Assembly: GCA_022823105.1 (NCBI GenBank)
Contig: JAJDXU010000335.1
Coordinates: 1-8,308, forward strand
Length of the DNA: 8,308 nt
Reading direction: 5' to 3'
From: Dehalococcoidia bacterium
GTDB lineage: Bacteria; Chloroflexota; Dehalococcoidia; Lucifugimonadales; UBA3495
Shown here: positions 1 through 5,295 of the stretch, one piece after another
How the letters are laid out: each line of letters begins with the position of its first letter
How positions within the stretch are numbered: position 1 is the first letter of the stretch
Notes under the pieces: generated by a model
Databases searched by the model: none
Told to the model about the DNA's origin: nothing
The model's input: only the letters and a program-made list of their open reading frames with translations
Position numbers and translations under genes: made by a program

Positions 1-53
1 CTCTTCACCATTTACCCCCACCAAACCGGGTACGCGTGAGGCCAGGGCCAAGG
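1..53 (+). other. Possible 3' end of an upstream gene
   Basis: In frame 1 the window opens with 12 sense codons (LFTIYPHQTGYA) and a TGA at 37-39. This could be the C-terminus of a gene that begins before the window, but the stretch is too short to identify and the other two forward frames are also open here. Nothing else is recognisable before the promoter-like elements at 54-82. Confidence 0.2.
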
Positions 54-82
54 TTGCGCACGCCCGTTGGCGGACATATAAT
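54..82 (+). promoter_or_regulatory. Sigma70-like promoter for the PHP/MaoC/VOC/ABC cluster
   Basis: A perfect TATAAT (77-82) lies 17 nt downstream of TTGCGC (54-59), which keeps the TTG of a -35 box but matches only three of six positions. Transcription would start near 89-90, leaving a leader of about 35 nt that contains the GGGGAGG ribosome binding site at 111-117. The -10 box and the spacing are good; the -35 box is weak. It precedes the first of five closely packed same-strand genes. Confidence 0.5.
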
Positions 83-123
83 CGGCTGTTGGCGGCGAGC
101 CCAGCCGCCCGGGGAGGCCCTCT

Positions 124-789
124 TTGACCACATACCTGGACCTGCATTGCCATTCCGTCGCGTCGGACGATTCCCGCGCCACAGTTGAGCAGTACATGAA
201 ATTCATCAACGTGCTGCGGAAGCGTGGGTTCACCATCGACGGGATCGTCCTGACCGAACACCGGAAGTTCGACTTCGACGTTGATTATTCGCAACTGGCT
301 TCCGAGTACGGGGTACTCGTGCTGAAGGGAGCCGAGCTTGACACCTGCTTTGGACACATGCTGGTGTACAACATCACGCGCGGCTTGGCCAGGGACGTCG
401 ATTTTGGCGATGTCAAGATGGATGGGCGGGAGTTGATCAAGGCGGCGCGCCACCACGGGGGGTATGTGGTTCCGGCGCACCCCGGACGCTTCGGCATCGG
501 CCTGGTGGAGTACATGGAACAGGGTGAGGCGTTTGACGACGTAACCATCGTCGAACGCGTGAACGCCGGCAGCAAACCCGAGGAGAACGAACGGGCCGAG
601 GCGTTGTGTCAACGCGCGGGTTACCTGGGTACGGCCGGCAGCGACGCTCATCTGGCCAGCCACATCGGTCGCGCGGTAACCGAGTTCAAGGCCAACATCC
701 GCTCCGAGCCTGAGCTGGTTGACGCGTTGCTCTCGGGTGATTTTCGCCCCATATACCTTGAGGAAACGGCTGCCGCACCGGTAGGCTGA
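124..789 (+). CDS. PHP-domain metal-dependent phosphoesterase, 221 aa
   Basis: The protein has the polymerase-and-histidinol-phosphatase (PHP) metal site almost complete: H8-x-H10 in LDLHCHS, TEH at 44-46, the GAE motif with E71 followed by T74 and GH at 77-78, H119 in PAHPGR, N147, and D174/H176 in GSDAH. Such proteins are typically di- or trinuclear metal phosphoesterases that act on small phosphate esters or nucleotide or RNA ends; the substrate here cannot be read from sequence. The length of 221 aa fits a stand-alone PHP domain with no polymerase, histidinol-phosphatase or other appended domain. The start is TTG at 124: there is an in-frame stop at 79-81, no ATG or GTG lies between it and the H-x-H motif, and GGGGAGG ends 6 nt upstream. 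The C-terminal dozen residues look like a loose tail. It heads the cluster, 13 nt before the first MaoC-like gene. The family call is firm and the cellular role unknown. Confidence 0.88.
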   Translation: MTTYLDLHCHSVASDDSRATVEQYMKFINVLRKRGFTIDGIVLTEHRKFDFDVDYSQLASEYGVLVLKGAELDTCFGHMLVYNITRGLARDVDFGDVKMDGRELIKAARHHGGYVVPAHPGRFGIGLVEYMEQGEAFDDVTIVERVNAGSKPEENERAEALCQRAGYLGTAGSDAHLASHIGRAVTEFKANIRSEPELVDALLSGDFRPIYLEETAAAPVG

Positions 790-802
790 CAGGAGTCTTC
801 AG

Positions 803-1255
803 ATGCCAACCCAAATCGATTACGAATACGACCATTCCCTGTACGGAGTTGAGCACGAGTCGGGCCCGTTCCACGTGACCAGGGAGATAATAGACACCTA
901 CGCCCGGAGCGTTGGGGAGGACAATCCCATCTTCACGGACGCATCCGCAGCCCAGGCCGCAGGGTACGGTGCCCAGGTAGCGCCGCCGACCCTTTGTGCC
1001 CTGTTCGAACGGGGGGAACTGCCCGACATCAAGTTGCAGTTCGGACGCCGACAGTTTCACGGGGGACAGCGGGTGGAACCACGAGCTCCCATCGTGGTCG
1101 GGGATACCCTTACGGCCTCGTCCCACCTCAAGGACGTTTATACCAAAACCGGGCGATCCGGGACGATGGTTCACGTGGTGTGGGAAACCACCTTCAGGAA
1201 CCAGCACGGCGTCGTTGTGGCCGATGTGCAGCGATCACAAGTGGTTCGGGAGTGA
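803..1255 (+). CDS. MaoC-like protein, FAS1-like dehydratase (N-terminal) type, 150 aa
   Basis: This is a single hot-dog domain of the MaoC_dehydrat_N type. It has the family's spaced blocks: FHVTREIIDTYARSVGEDNPIFTD (split as FHVTREII near residues 23-30 and GEDNPIFTD near 38-46), GAQVAPPT, QFHGGQRVE and a PIVVGDTL loop. Relatives act in pairs with a second hot-dog subunit in (3R)-hydroxyacyl-CoA or -ACP dehydration or hydration, as in mycobacterial HadA-HadB. In those pairs this subunit type normally shapes the substrate tunnel. Consistent with that, the hydratase-2 motif GDxNPxH reads GEDNPIF here, so the catalytic Asp and His positions are Glu and Phe. ATG at 803 is chosen because AGGAG (791-795) sits 7 nt upstream. 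The stop is 7 nt before the next gene, which encodes a likely partner. No cofactor or signal sequence is seen. Dehydratase activity is inferred from the family and is uncertain. Confidence 0.8.
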   Translation: MPTQIDYEYDHSLYGVEHESGPFHVTREIIDTYARSVGEDNPIFTDASAAQAAGYGAQVAPPTLCALFERGELPDIKLQFGRRQFHGGQRVEPRAPIVVGDTLTASSHLKDVYTKTGRSGTMVHVVWETTFRNQHGVVVADVQRSQVVRE

Positions 1256-1262
1256 TTGTTCC

Positions 1263-1703
1263 ATGACACAGCCGGCCAAGCTATATTTCGAGGATGTTGA
1301 ACTGGGGGACGAGATCGGCCCCGCGATTGTATCCGTATCCGACGATCAGGTCGTGGATTTCTGTTCACTGTGGGGCAACCCCGCGCCCAACCGCTTCACC
1401 GACCAGGAACAGGCAGAGAAGGTAGGTTTGTCCGAACCCATCGTTCCCGGCATCATGTCCATGGCGCTGGTGTCGCGGGTGCTCACGGATTGGGCGGGAG
1501 CGGGAACGGTTGTGGACCTGGATCTCGTGTTTCGCGGAACGATTCCCCACAACCAGCCGCTGCACGTGGGCGTCCAGATCAGCGACACCGACCAGGACGA
1601 GTCCGGCAACCACATACAGTGCGACATCACCATGACGGGGCCGGTGCCGGACCGCCCCTACATCATCGGAACCGCAAAGCTCAAACTGCCGTCCAGGGAA
1701 TGA
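1263..1703 (+). CDS. MaoC-like hot-dog protein, likely partner subunit, 146 aa
   Basis: This is a second single hot-dog domain, opening with the MaoC-type LYFEDVELGDEIG and carrying PIVPGIM (near 60-66) and a VFRGTIPHNQPL strand typical of MaoC dehydratases. The segment that should hold the active site (GDxNPxHxxD) reads GNPAPNRFTD, so alignment gives Asn for Asp and Arg for His while glycine, proline and the final Asp are kept. The partner gene 7 nt upstream lacks the dyad too, so a heterodimer would have no canonical active site. ATG at 1263 was chosen because it is the first start after the upstream stop, GGGAG (1248-1252) lies 10 nt before it, and homology-like sequence begins there; the frame is open further upstream, but only as a shadow of the preceding gene. 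Fold assignment is good; enzymatic activity is doubtful, and acyl-CoA binding or a different chemistry is possible. Confidence 0.78.
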   Translation: MTQPAKLYFEDVELGDEIGPAIVSVSDDQVVDFCSLWGNPAPNRFTDQEQAEKVGLSEPIVPGIMSMALVSRVLTDWAGAGTVVDLDLVFRGTIPHNQPLHVGVQISDTDQDESGNHIQCDITMTGPVPDRPYIIGTAKLKLPSRE

Positions 1704-1720
1704 TTCAAGACGGTCAGAGG

Positions 1721-1735
1721 GCCCGGGATCCGGGC
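1721..1735 (+). other. Short perfect inverted repeat between MaoC-like and VOC genes
   Basis: GCCCGG-GAT-CCGGGC forms a 6 bp all-GC stem with a 3 nt loop, 18 nt after the second MaoC-like stop and inside the only long spacer (75 nt) of the cluster. No T-tract follows, so it is not a standard intrinsic terminator. It may attenuate or stabilise the transcript, or be chance in GC-rich DNA. Confidence 0.3.
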
Positions 1736-1778
1736 TGCGTTGGGCAGTTGATATTTCCGCGTTGAACGGCACAGTTCC

Positions 1779-2696
1779 ATGCTCCATAAGCTTCGACAAA
1801 TCGCCATGATGGTGGATGACCTCCCCGGGACGATCGACCTGTACGGTCGCGCGCTTCAAATGGAGCCATCGCGTACGGGTTCCCTGCCCCAGTTCGGCTT
1901 GGACAACGCCGTGCTGCCGGCGGGGAATGGGACGTTCGTAGAGCTTCTGGCGCCGGACGGGTCCGATTCCGCCGGGACGCGATTTCTGCAACGGCGGGGG
2001 CCGGCGCCATACCTGGTCATCTTTGAAACCCGGGAATACGACCGGTTGATCCCACATCTGCGCGAGCAAGGCGTGCGCATCACCGGCGAGACGGAGCATG
2101 AAGGTGAGCGATCAGCATTCCTGCATCCGTCGTCCTGCAACGGGGCGTTCATCGAGGTTATCGAGGTGCGGGACCCGGATAACCCGTGGCCGGCCGCAGG
2201 AGATGACTGGCAGGATGTGGAACACACACCGGGAACGACCCAACTGAGACAGGTCGCCGTGATCGTTCACGATCTCGACGCCGCCATTGCCCACTGGAGC
2301 GCGCTGTTTGGTTTGCAACCGACGCGACGCTTCCAGATCAGTTTCACCGACCTGGAGATCGCCGTGCTGCCGCTGCAGGGGCGAGACACTTTCATCGAAC
2401 TGGCGCAACCCACCAGCGAAGATTCGCCGTCAGGCAGGTTCCTGGCGCGGTACGGCGAAGGGCTTTATCTCACGATCTACCAGATCGAAGACTCGCTGGC
2501 GACCGACGCGCATCTCCAAACAGTCGATGGCCTTCGGTTCACCACCTGGCGACGGACCGACAATTACGTCAACCTGGGGTTCAACAGCATTTGGCTGCAC
2601 CCGGCCACGTTCAAGGGCGCTTTCACCCAACTTTCGCAGGTGCTGGACGCTGACAATCCGTGGCCACCGGCCGGCGACGACTGGTACCGGGGTTAG
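1779..2696 (+). CDS. Tandem VOC-superfamily (glyoxalase/bleomycin-resistance-like) protein, 305 aa
   Basis: The protein consists of two similar halves (about 3-144 and 156-302). Each starts with LRQ-I/V-A..V.DL, contains AVLP then TF-V/I-EL, reaches a LHP....GAF strand, and ends with DNPWP.AGDDW. This is the paired beta-alpha-beta-beta-beta layout of the vicinal oxygen chelate superfamily, which includes methylmalonyl-CoA epimerase, glyoxalase I and extradiol dioxygenases. In those enzymes a divalent metal is held by residues of the H-[QE]-H-E type. Here the matching positions read Q7-E55-Y78-E126 in the first half and Q158-E207-Y230-Q284 in the second, so both canonical histidines appear to be missing in each half. 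The metal site may be atypical or absent. ATG 1779 is the only start after an in-frame stop at 1749-1751; no clear Shine-Dalgarno precedes it. It ends 6 nt before the ABC gene. Substrate unknown. Confidence 0.82.
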   Translation: MLHKLRQIAMMVDDLPGTIDLYGRALQMEPSRTGSLPQFGLDNAVLPAGNGTFVELLAPDGSDSAGTRFLQRRGPAPYLVIFETREYDRLIPHLREQGVRITGETEHEGERSAFLHPSSCNGAFIEVIEVRDPDNPWPAAGDDWQDVEHTPGTTQLRQVAVIVHDLDAAIAHWSALFGLQPTRRFQISFTDLEIAVLPLQGRDTFIELAQPTSEDSPSGRFLARYGEGLYLTIYQIEDSLATDAHLQTVDGLRFTTWRRTDNYVNLGFNSIWLHPATFKGAFTQLSQVLDADNPWPPAGDDWYRG

Positions 2697-2702
2697 CGAC
2701 TT

Positions 2703-3566
2703 ATGCACGCTCACCCGTTGACCGAGGCGCATGGTCACGCACACACCCGGGACGGGCAGGTCCACGCCCATGAGGCATTTACCCATCAAGCGGTGTCCTT
2801 TCACAACCTGGGCGTCAGGTATGGGCCGACCATCGCGTTGGAAGCCGTATCATTCGCAGTTGAGAACGGAAGCCTTTCCGGAGTCATAGGGCCAAACGGG
2901 GGAGGCAAATCGACGCTGCTGAAAACCATCGTTGGGTTGGTGGCTCCCAACACGGGCCAGGTCCTGGTCGATGGCCGCCCCAGCCACCGCATGCGCAGGG
3001 AGATCGGATTCGTACCTCAACTCGAACAGGTTGACTGGAATTTCCCCGTTACCGTCTGGGACGTGGTGATGATGGGCCTCACTCCGTCGCGCGGACTGTT
3101 TCGCTCCCACAGCAAGGCGAACCGGGATGCCGCCCGCGCAGCTTTGGAAACGGTTGACCTGTTGGACCTGCGAAATCGAGGCATCGGCCAGCTTTCCGGC
3201 GGCCAGCGACGCCGGGCGCTGTTGGCCCGAGCAATCGCGTCCCATCCCTCGTTGCTGCTGCTGGACGAACCGATGACCGGGCTTGATCCCAGCGCACAGC
3301 ACCGCTTCCTCGACATCATTGACCGGTTGCGTGAAGGCGGCGCCACGGTGGTCATGTGCACCCACAACCTCACGTGCGTGTCCGCCCGGGCCAGTGACGT
3401 CGCCGTGATAAACGGACGCCTCATCGCATACGGGCCACCCGATGAGGTGTTGAGGGAATCGGTTCTGGCCGATGCGTTCGGGCATCAATTGGTCGTGCAC
3501 TCCTCCGGCGGAGCGTTCGCGCTGCATCACCACGACCACCGACCGGCCTGGCCCGGGAGAAACTGA
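2703..3566 (+). CDS. Metal-type (ZnuC/MntB-like) ABC transporter ATPase with His-rich ends, 287 aa
   Basis: All nucleotide-binding elements are intact: A-loop Y40, Walker A GPNGGGKST (63-71), Q-loop Q106, signature LSGGQ (164-168), Walker B LLLLDEP (184-190) and H-loop H221. The stretch VDWNFPVTVWDVVMMG (110-125) and the AYGPPDEVL tail are typical of zinc/manganese/iron-chelate importers with ABC-3 type permeases. Before the ATPase core lies a ~30-residue leader with eight histidines (2, 4, 10, 12, 14, 21, 23, 28), and the C-terminus has HHHDH at 275-279; both could bind transition metals. This is unusual for the ATPase, since His-rich stretches are more familiar in the binding protein or permease. 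No permease or solute-binding gene is next to it, and a terminator-like hairpin follows within 10 nt. ATG 2703 follows the VOC stop by 6 nt, with GGGG 10 nt upstream. ATPase function is clear; zinc or manganese as cargo is inferred. Confidence 0.9.
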   Translation: MHAHPLTEAHGHAHTRDGQVHAHEAFTHQAVSFHNLGVRYGPTIALEAVSFAVENGSLSGVIGPNGGGKSTLLKTIVGLVAPNTGQVLVDGRPSHRMRREIGFVPQLEQVDWNFPVTVWDVVMMGLTPSRGLFRSHSKANRDAARAALETVDLLDLRNRGIGQLSGGQRRRALLARAIASHPSLLLLDEPMTGLDPSAQHRFLDIIDRLREGGATVVMCTHNLTCVSARASDVAVINGRLIAYGPPDEVLRESVLADAFGHQLVVHSSGGAFALHHHDHRPAWPGRN

Positions 3567-3574
3567 TGCTCATC

Positions 3575-3599
3575 GCCGCGTGTCGCGCGGCTACTTTGT
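3575..3599 (+). terminator. Probable intrinsic terminator after the ABC ATPase
   Basis: GCCGCG (3575-3580), loop TGTCG, CGCGGC (3586-3591) form a perfect 6 bp all-GC stem, followed by TACTTTGT, a moderately T-rich run. It begins 8 nt after the ATPase stop and would end the transcript begun near position 89. The T-run is interrupted, which lowers confidence. Confidence 0.5.
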
Positions 3600-3876
3600 T
3601 CGCTCCCGGAACGTAATCAACGAGCGTTTGTTTCCCCAGGGTTTCCATCCGACCCTGAGGACGTACCGGCTGACCCCTTCGCGGTGAATGCGTTTATGCC
3701 GCGTCCATGGTCCTTGGATTCGGGTTTGCCTCTTGGGCTCACCATGATTCCAGGCATCCGGGGGTGGGGATTGTCTCCCGCGAGTTGACCTGCATACGCT
3801 CGCCAAACCTGTTAATATATTGCGGCGGTAATTTTGCCTCAGATTCACGCGGGTCCCAACCCAACAGGAGACCGAT
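3600..3876. other. Intergenic region with no convincing gene
   Basis: No frame on either strand shows recognisable protein motifs, and none has a good start with a ribosome binding site until the SDR gene. A micro-ORF of 16 codons starts at 3566, overlapping the ATPase stop as TGATG, and ends at 3616; it crosses the terminator-like hairpin and is probably not a gene. A weak stem is present at 3637-3642/3652-3657 (CAGGGT/ACCCTG, 9 nt loop). The last 90 bases are visibly AT-richer and carry promoter-like sequence for the SDR. A long open frame on the minus strand through 3591-4016 overlaps the SDR start and lacks recognisable features. Confidence 0.5.
3785..3821 (+). promoter_or_regulatory. Weak promoter-like sequence ahead of the SDR gene
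   Basis: TTGACC (3785-3790, five of six to TTGACA) precedes the AT-rich TTAATATATT (3812-3821), which contains TAATAT and TATATT as candidate -10 boxes. The spacing is 22-25 nt, longer than the usual 16-18, so the exact boxes are unclear. The position, 55-90 nt before the SDR start, and the local AT-richness support a promoter here. Confidence 0.35.
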
Positions 3877-4725
3877 ATGTACGACCTCAACGGCAAGACA
3901 GCCCTGGTGACGGGAGCAGGCGGACGCCACGGCATCGGGCGCGCCATCGCCACGCGGCTGGCGTCGGAGGGCGCCGACGTCGTCGTGACCGATGTGGAGG
4001 CATCGCTTGACGCCATTCGGACAGAGGACCGTCTCGACGGATGGGAGGGCCTGCCCAGCGTAGTCAGGGAGATACAGGATCTGGGGCGTCGCAGCCTGGG
4101 CTTATATTACGACGTGGCGGACAGCGGCCAGGTTGATGGCATGGTATCCGATACCCTCGCCGAATTCGGCAAGATCGATATCCTGGTGAACAACGCGGGG
4201 TCGCGCCCGGGCCGGGACCGGGTCCTGATTGTCGAGCTGGAGGAGGACGCGTTCGACGAAGTGATGCGGGTCAATGTCCGGGGAACTTACCTGGTCAGCC
4301 GCGCCGTCTGCCGGCACATGGTCGACCGTGGGGGCCCCGGCAAGATCATCAACATATCGTCAGGGGCGGGCAAGCGCGGCATCGCGCGGTACGGCGCGTA
4401 CTGCGCCAGCAAGTTTGCGGTGATCGGATTCACACAGTCCCTGGCGCACGAAATGGCGCCGTACCACGTGAACGTAAATGCCATCTGCCCTGGCCTGGTG
4501 GACACCGAGCGCGTGGACTTCATCGCGGCGGCGCTGGCTCCGGAGGGAACCTCTGGCGAAGAACACCGCGCCCTGATGGTTCGCGAGCGGGAGATCCGGG
4601 TACCGCTGGGCAGAATCGCACAGGGCGACGATATCGCCCGCATGGCGGCGTTCCTGTCGTCGGCAGAGTCGGACTACATGACGGGCCTGAGCATCAGCGT
4701 GTCCGGCGGGTCGGAGATGAGCTAG
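3877..4725 (+). CDS. Short-chain dehydrogenase/reductase (classical-type SDR), 282 aa
   Basis: This is a Rossmann-fold oxidoreductase with the full classical SDR signature: an N-terminal TGAGGRHGIG (12-21), NNAG (105-108), N133, the catalytic serine in NISS (161/162), Y175 and K179 in YCASK, and CPG after strand 6. D39 at the end of the second strand (VVVTDVE) predicts NAD(H) rather than NADP(H). The glycine-rich loop has five residues between its first two glycines (G13 and G19) instead of the usual three. Residues 40-75 form a longer than average loop before the DVAD that normally contacts the adenine. A 3-oxoacyl-ACP reductase-like or alcohol/hydroxyacid dehydrogenase activity is possible; the substrate cannot be told. 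AGGAG (3866-3870) lies 6 nt before ATG 3877. It appears to be transcribed alone, separated by ~310 nt upstream and by a promoter-like TATAAT downstream. Confidence 0.9.
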   Translation: MYDLNGKTALVTGAGGRHGIGRAIATRLASEGADVVVTDVEASLDAIRTEDRLDGWEGLPSVVREIQDLGRRSLGLYYDVADSGQVDGMVSDTLAEFGKIDILVNNAGSRPGRDRVLIVELEEDAFDEVMRVNVRGTYLVSRAVCRHMVDRGGPGKIINISSGAGKRGIARYGAYCASKFAVIGFTQSLAHEMAPYHVNVNAICPGLVDTERVDFIAAALAPEGTSGEEHRALMVREREIRVPLGRIAQGDDIARMAAFLSSAESDYMTGLSISVSGGSEMS

Positions 4726-4741
4726 CCCGGGGCCCTCCGGG
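4726..4741 (+). other. GC hairpin just after the SDR stop
   Basis: CCCGG (4726-4730) and CCGGG (4737-4741) pair around a 6 nt loop immediately after the SDR TAG (4723-4725). It abuts the TATAAT that follows and has no T-tract, so it is a weak terminator at best. It occupies the spacer of the following promoter and could influence it. Confidence 0.3.
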
Positions 4742-4747
4742 TATAAT
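4742..4747 (+). promoter_or_regulatory. -10 box for the small membrane protein pair
   Basis: A perfect TATAAT lies 21 nt before ATG 4769, so the transcript would start near 4754 with a leader of about 15 nt that holds AGGGG (4757-4761). No good -35 box is seen about 17 nt upstream, where the end of the SDR gene and the GC hairpin lie. An activator or other sequence may compensate, or the box may be fortuitous. Confidence 0.42.
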
Positions 4748-4768
4748 ACCTTCCCTAGGGGTTTCGAT

Positions 4769-4969
4769 ATGAACACAAAGGCGGACAAACTGGCAGGCAT
4801 CGCCCTGGGGTTCATGTTCTTGTTTCTAGGCATATGGGGCCTCTTCGCGATTCCGAACGAATGGATGTGGTATCAAAAAGTCCTGCTCCAATTAGCGGTG
4901 TTCGGATGTAGCCTAATGTGCTTCTCTGCGGCATTCCTGGGTATCCCAGGTTCAGGAAAATCACGGTAG
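4769..4969 (+). CDS. Small two-helix membrane protein, unrecognised, 66 aa
   Basis: I do not recognise a family. Two hydrophobic segments of membrane length (about 8-28 and 38-58) are joined by a short PNEW loop. Lysines at 4 and 7 and K64/R66 at the end favour both termini facing the cytoplasm. There is no cleavable signal motif. ATG 4769 is supported by AGGGG (4757-4761) 7 nt upstream and by the TATAAT before it. Codon and base use look clearly less GC-rich than in the flanking genes, perhaps partly because hydrophobic proteins use T-rich codons. The stop TAG (4967-4969) is 4 nt before the next membrane gene, so the two are probably co-translated and may work together. The small size leaves some doubt, but hydrophobicity, start signals and coupling together support a real gene. 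Confidence 0.65.
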   Translation: MNTKADKLAGIALGFMFLFLGIWGLFAIPNEWMWYQKVLLQLAVFGCSLMCFSAAFLGIPGSGKSR

Positions 4970-4973
4970 GAGG
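4968..4973 (+). promoter_or_regulatory. AGGAGG abutting the start codon at 4974
   Basis: A perfect AGGAGG overlaps the TAG stop of the 66 aa gene and touches ATG 4974 with no spacer; 5-9 nt is usual. No alternative ATG, GTG or TTG lies shortly downstream in frame before the first membrane helix. The layout suggests that ribosomes finishing the upstream gene re-initiate at once on the downstream one, rather than independent loading. Confidence 0.5.
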
Positions 4974-5270
4974 ATGCAGGTTCCCTCCAACCACTGGGAG
5001 CGAGTCGTAGCCGCGATTTGCGGCCTCGTTCTGGTCATAGCCATACTTTTTGTTGTCAACGTATTCGCGCGAGACCTCGTGATCATCAGCGCTCTCTCCG
5101 TGGTAGTCTTGTTCGGCAGCATATTTGGCGGGTTGCGCGATACGTGGAGTGCAGAACGTGCATTCAGCGCGGCACGCGTTTTCTTTCGGACCTTTGAATG
5201 GCTGAGCCTGGCGGTGGCTGGGTATATTATCCTTTCGGTCATCAGCGGAAACGGAAACATTTCCCGCTAA
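4974..5270 (+). CDS. Small three-helix membrane protein, unrecognised, 98 aa
   Basis: No family is recognised. Hydrophobic segments at about 11-31, 35-54 and 74-91 predict three membrane helices. The charged stretch 55-72, with several arginines and an alternating pattern, probably lies at the cytoplasmic face as an amphipathic helix. There is no signal peptide and no catalytic motif. It starts 4 nt after the 66 aa membrane gene, directly behind AGGAGG, so it is likely translated by coupling to it and may form a complex with it. It ends 25 nt before gatC on the same strand, but a functional link to tRNA amidation is not suggested by anything in the protein. Like its neighbour it is visibly richer in A+T than the enzyme genes around it. 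Confidence 0.68.
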   Translation: MQVPSNHWERVVAAICGLVLVIAILFVVNVFARDLVIISALSVVVLFGSIFGGLRDTWSAERAFSAARVFFRTFEWLSLAVAGYIILSVISGNGNISR

Positions 5271-5295
5271 CGTAGCGCACGGGAGCTACACGTTT

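Noticed and set aside
996..1262. Upstream extension of the second MaoC-like gene to ATG 996
   Set aside because: The extra 89 codons overlap the first MaoC-like gene out of frame and give a Ser/Pro/Trp-rich sequence with no MaoC similarity; ATG 1263 has a ribosome binding site and starts the domain.
1365..2099. Long open frame of 244 codons on the minus strand
   Set aside because: It lies opposite the second MaoC-like gene and the VOC gene, has no recognisable motif or ribosome binding site, and has the arginine/proline-rich composition of a GC-rich shadow frame.
3591..4016. Minus-strand open frame of 141 codons across the intergenic gap and SDR start
   Set aside because: No recognisable domain, it overlaps the certain SDR N-terminus, and it crosses the promoter-like region; not supported as a gene.
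4940..4966. P-loop-like GIPGSGKS at the C-terminus of the 66 aa membrane protein
   Set aside because: It fits GxxxxGK[ST], but it is at the very end of the protein with no following helix and no Walker B, so nucleotide binding is implausible and the match is probably chance.
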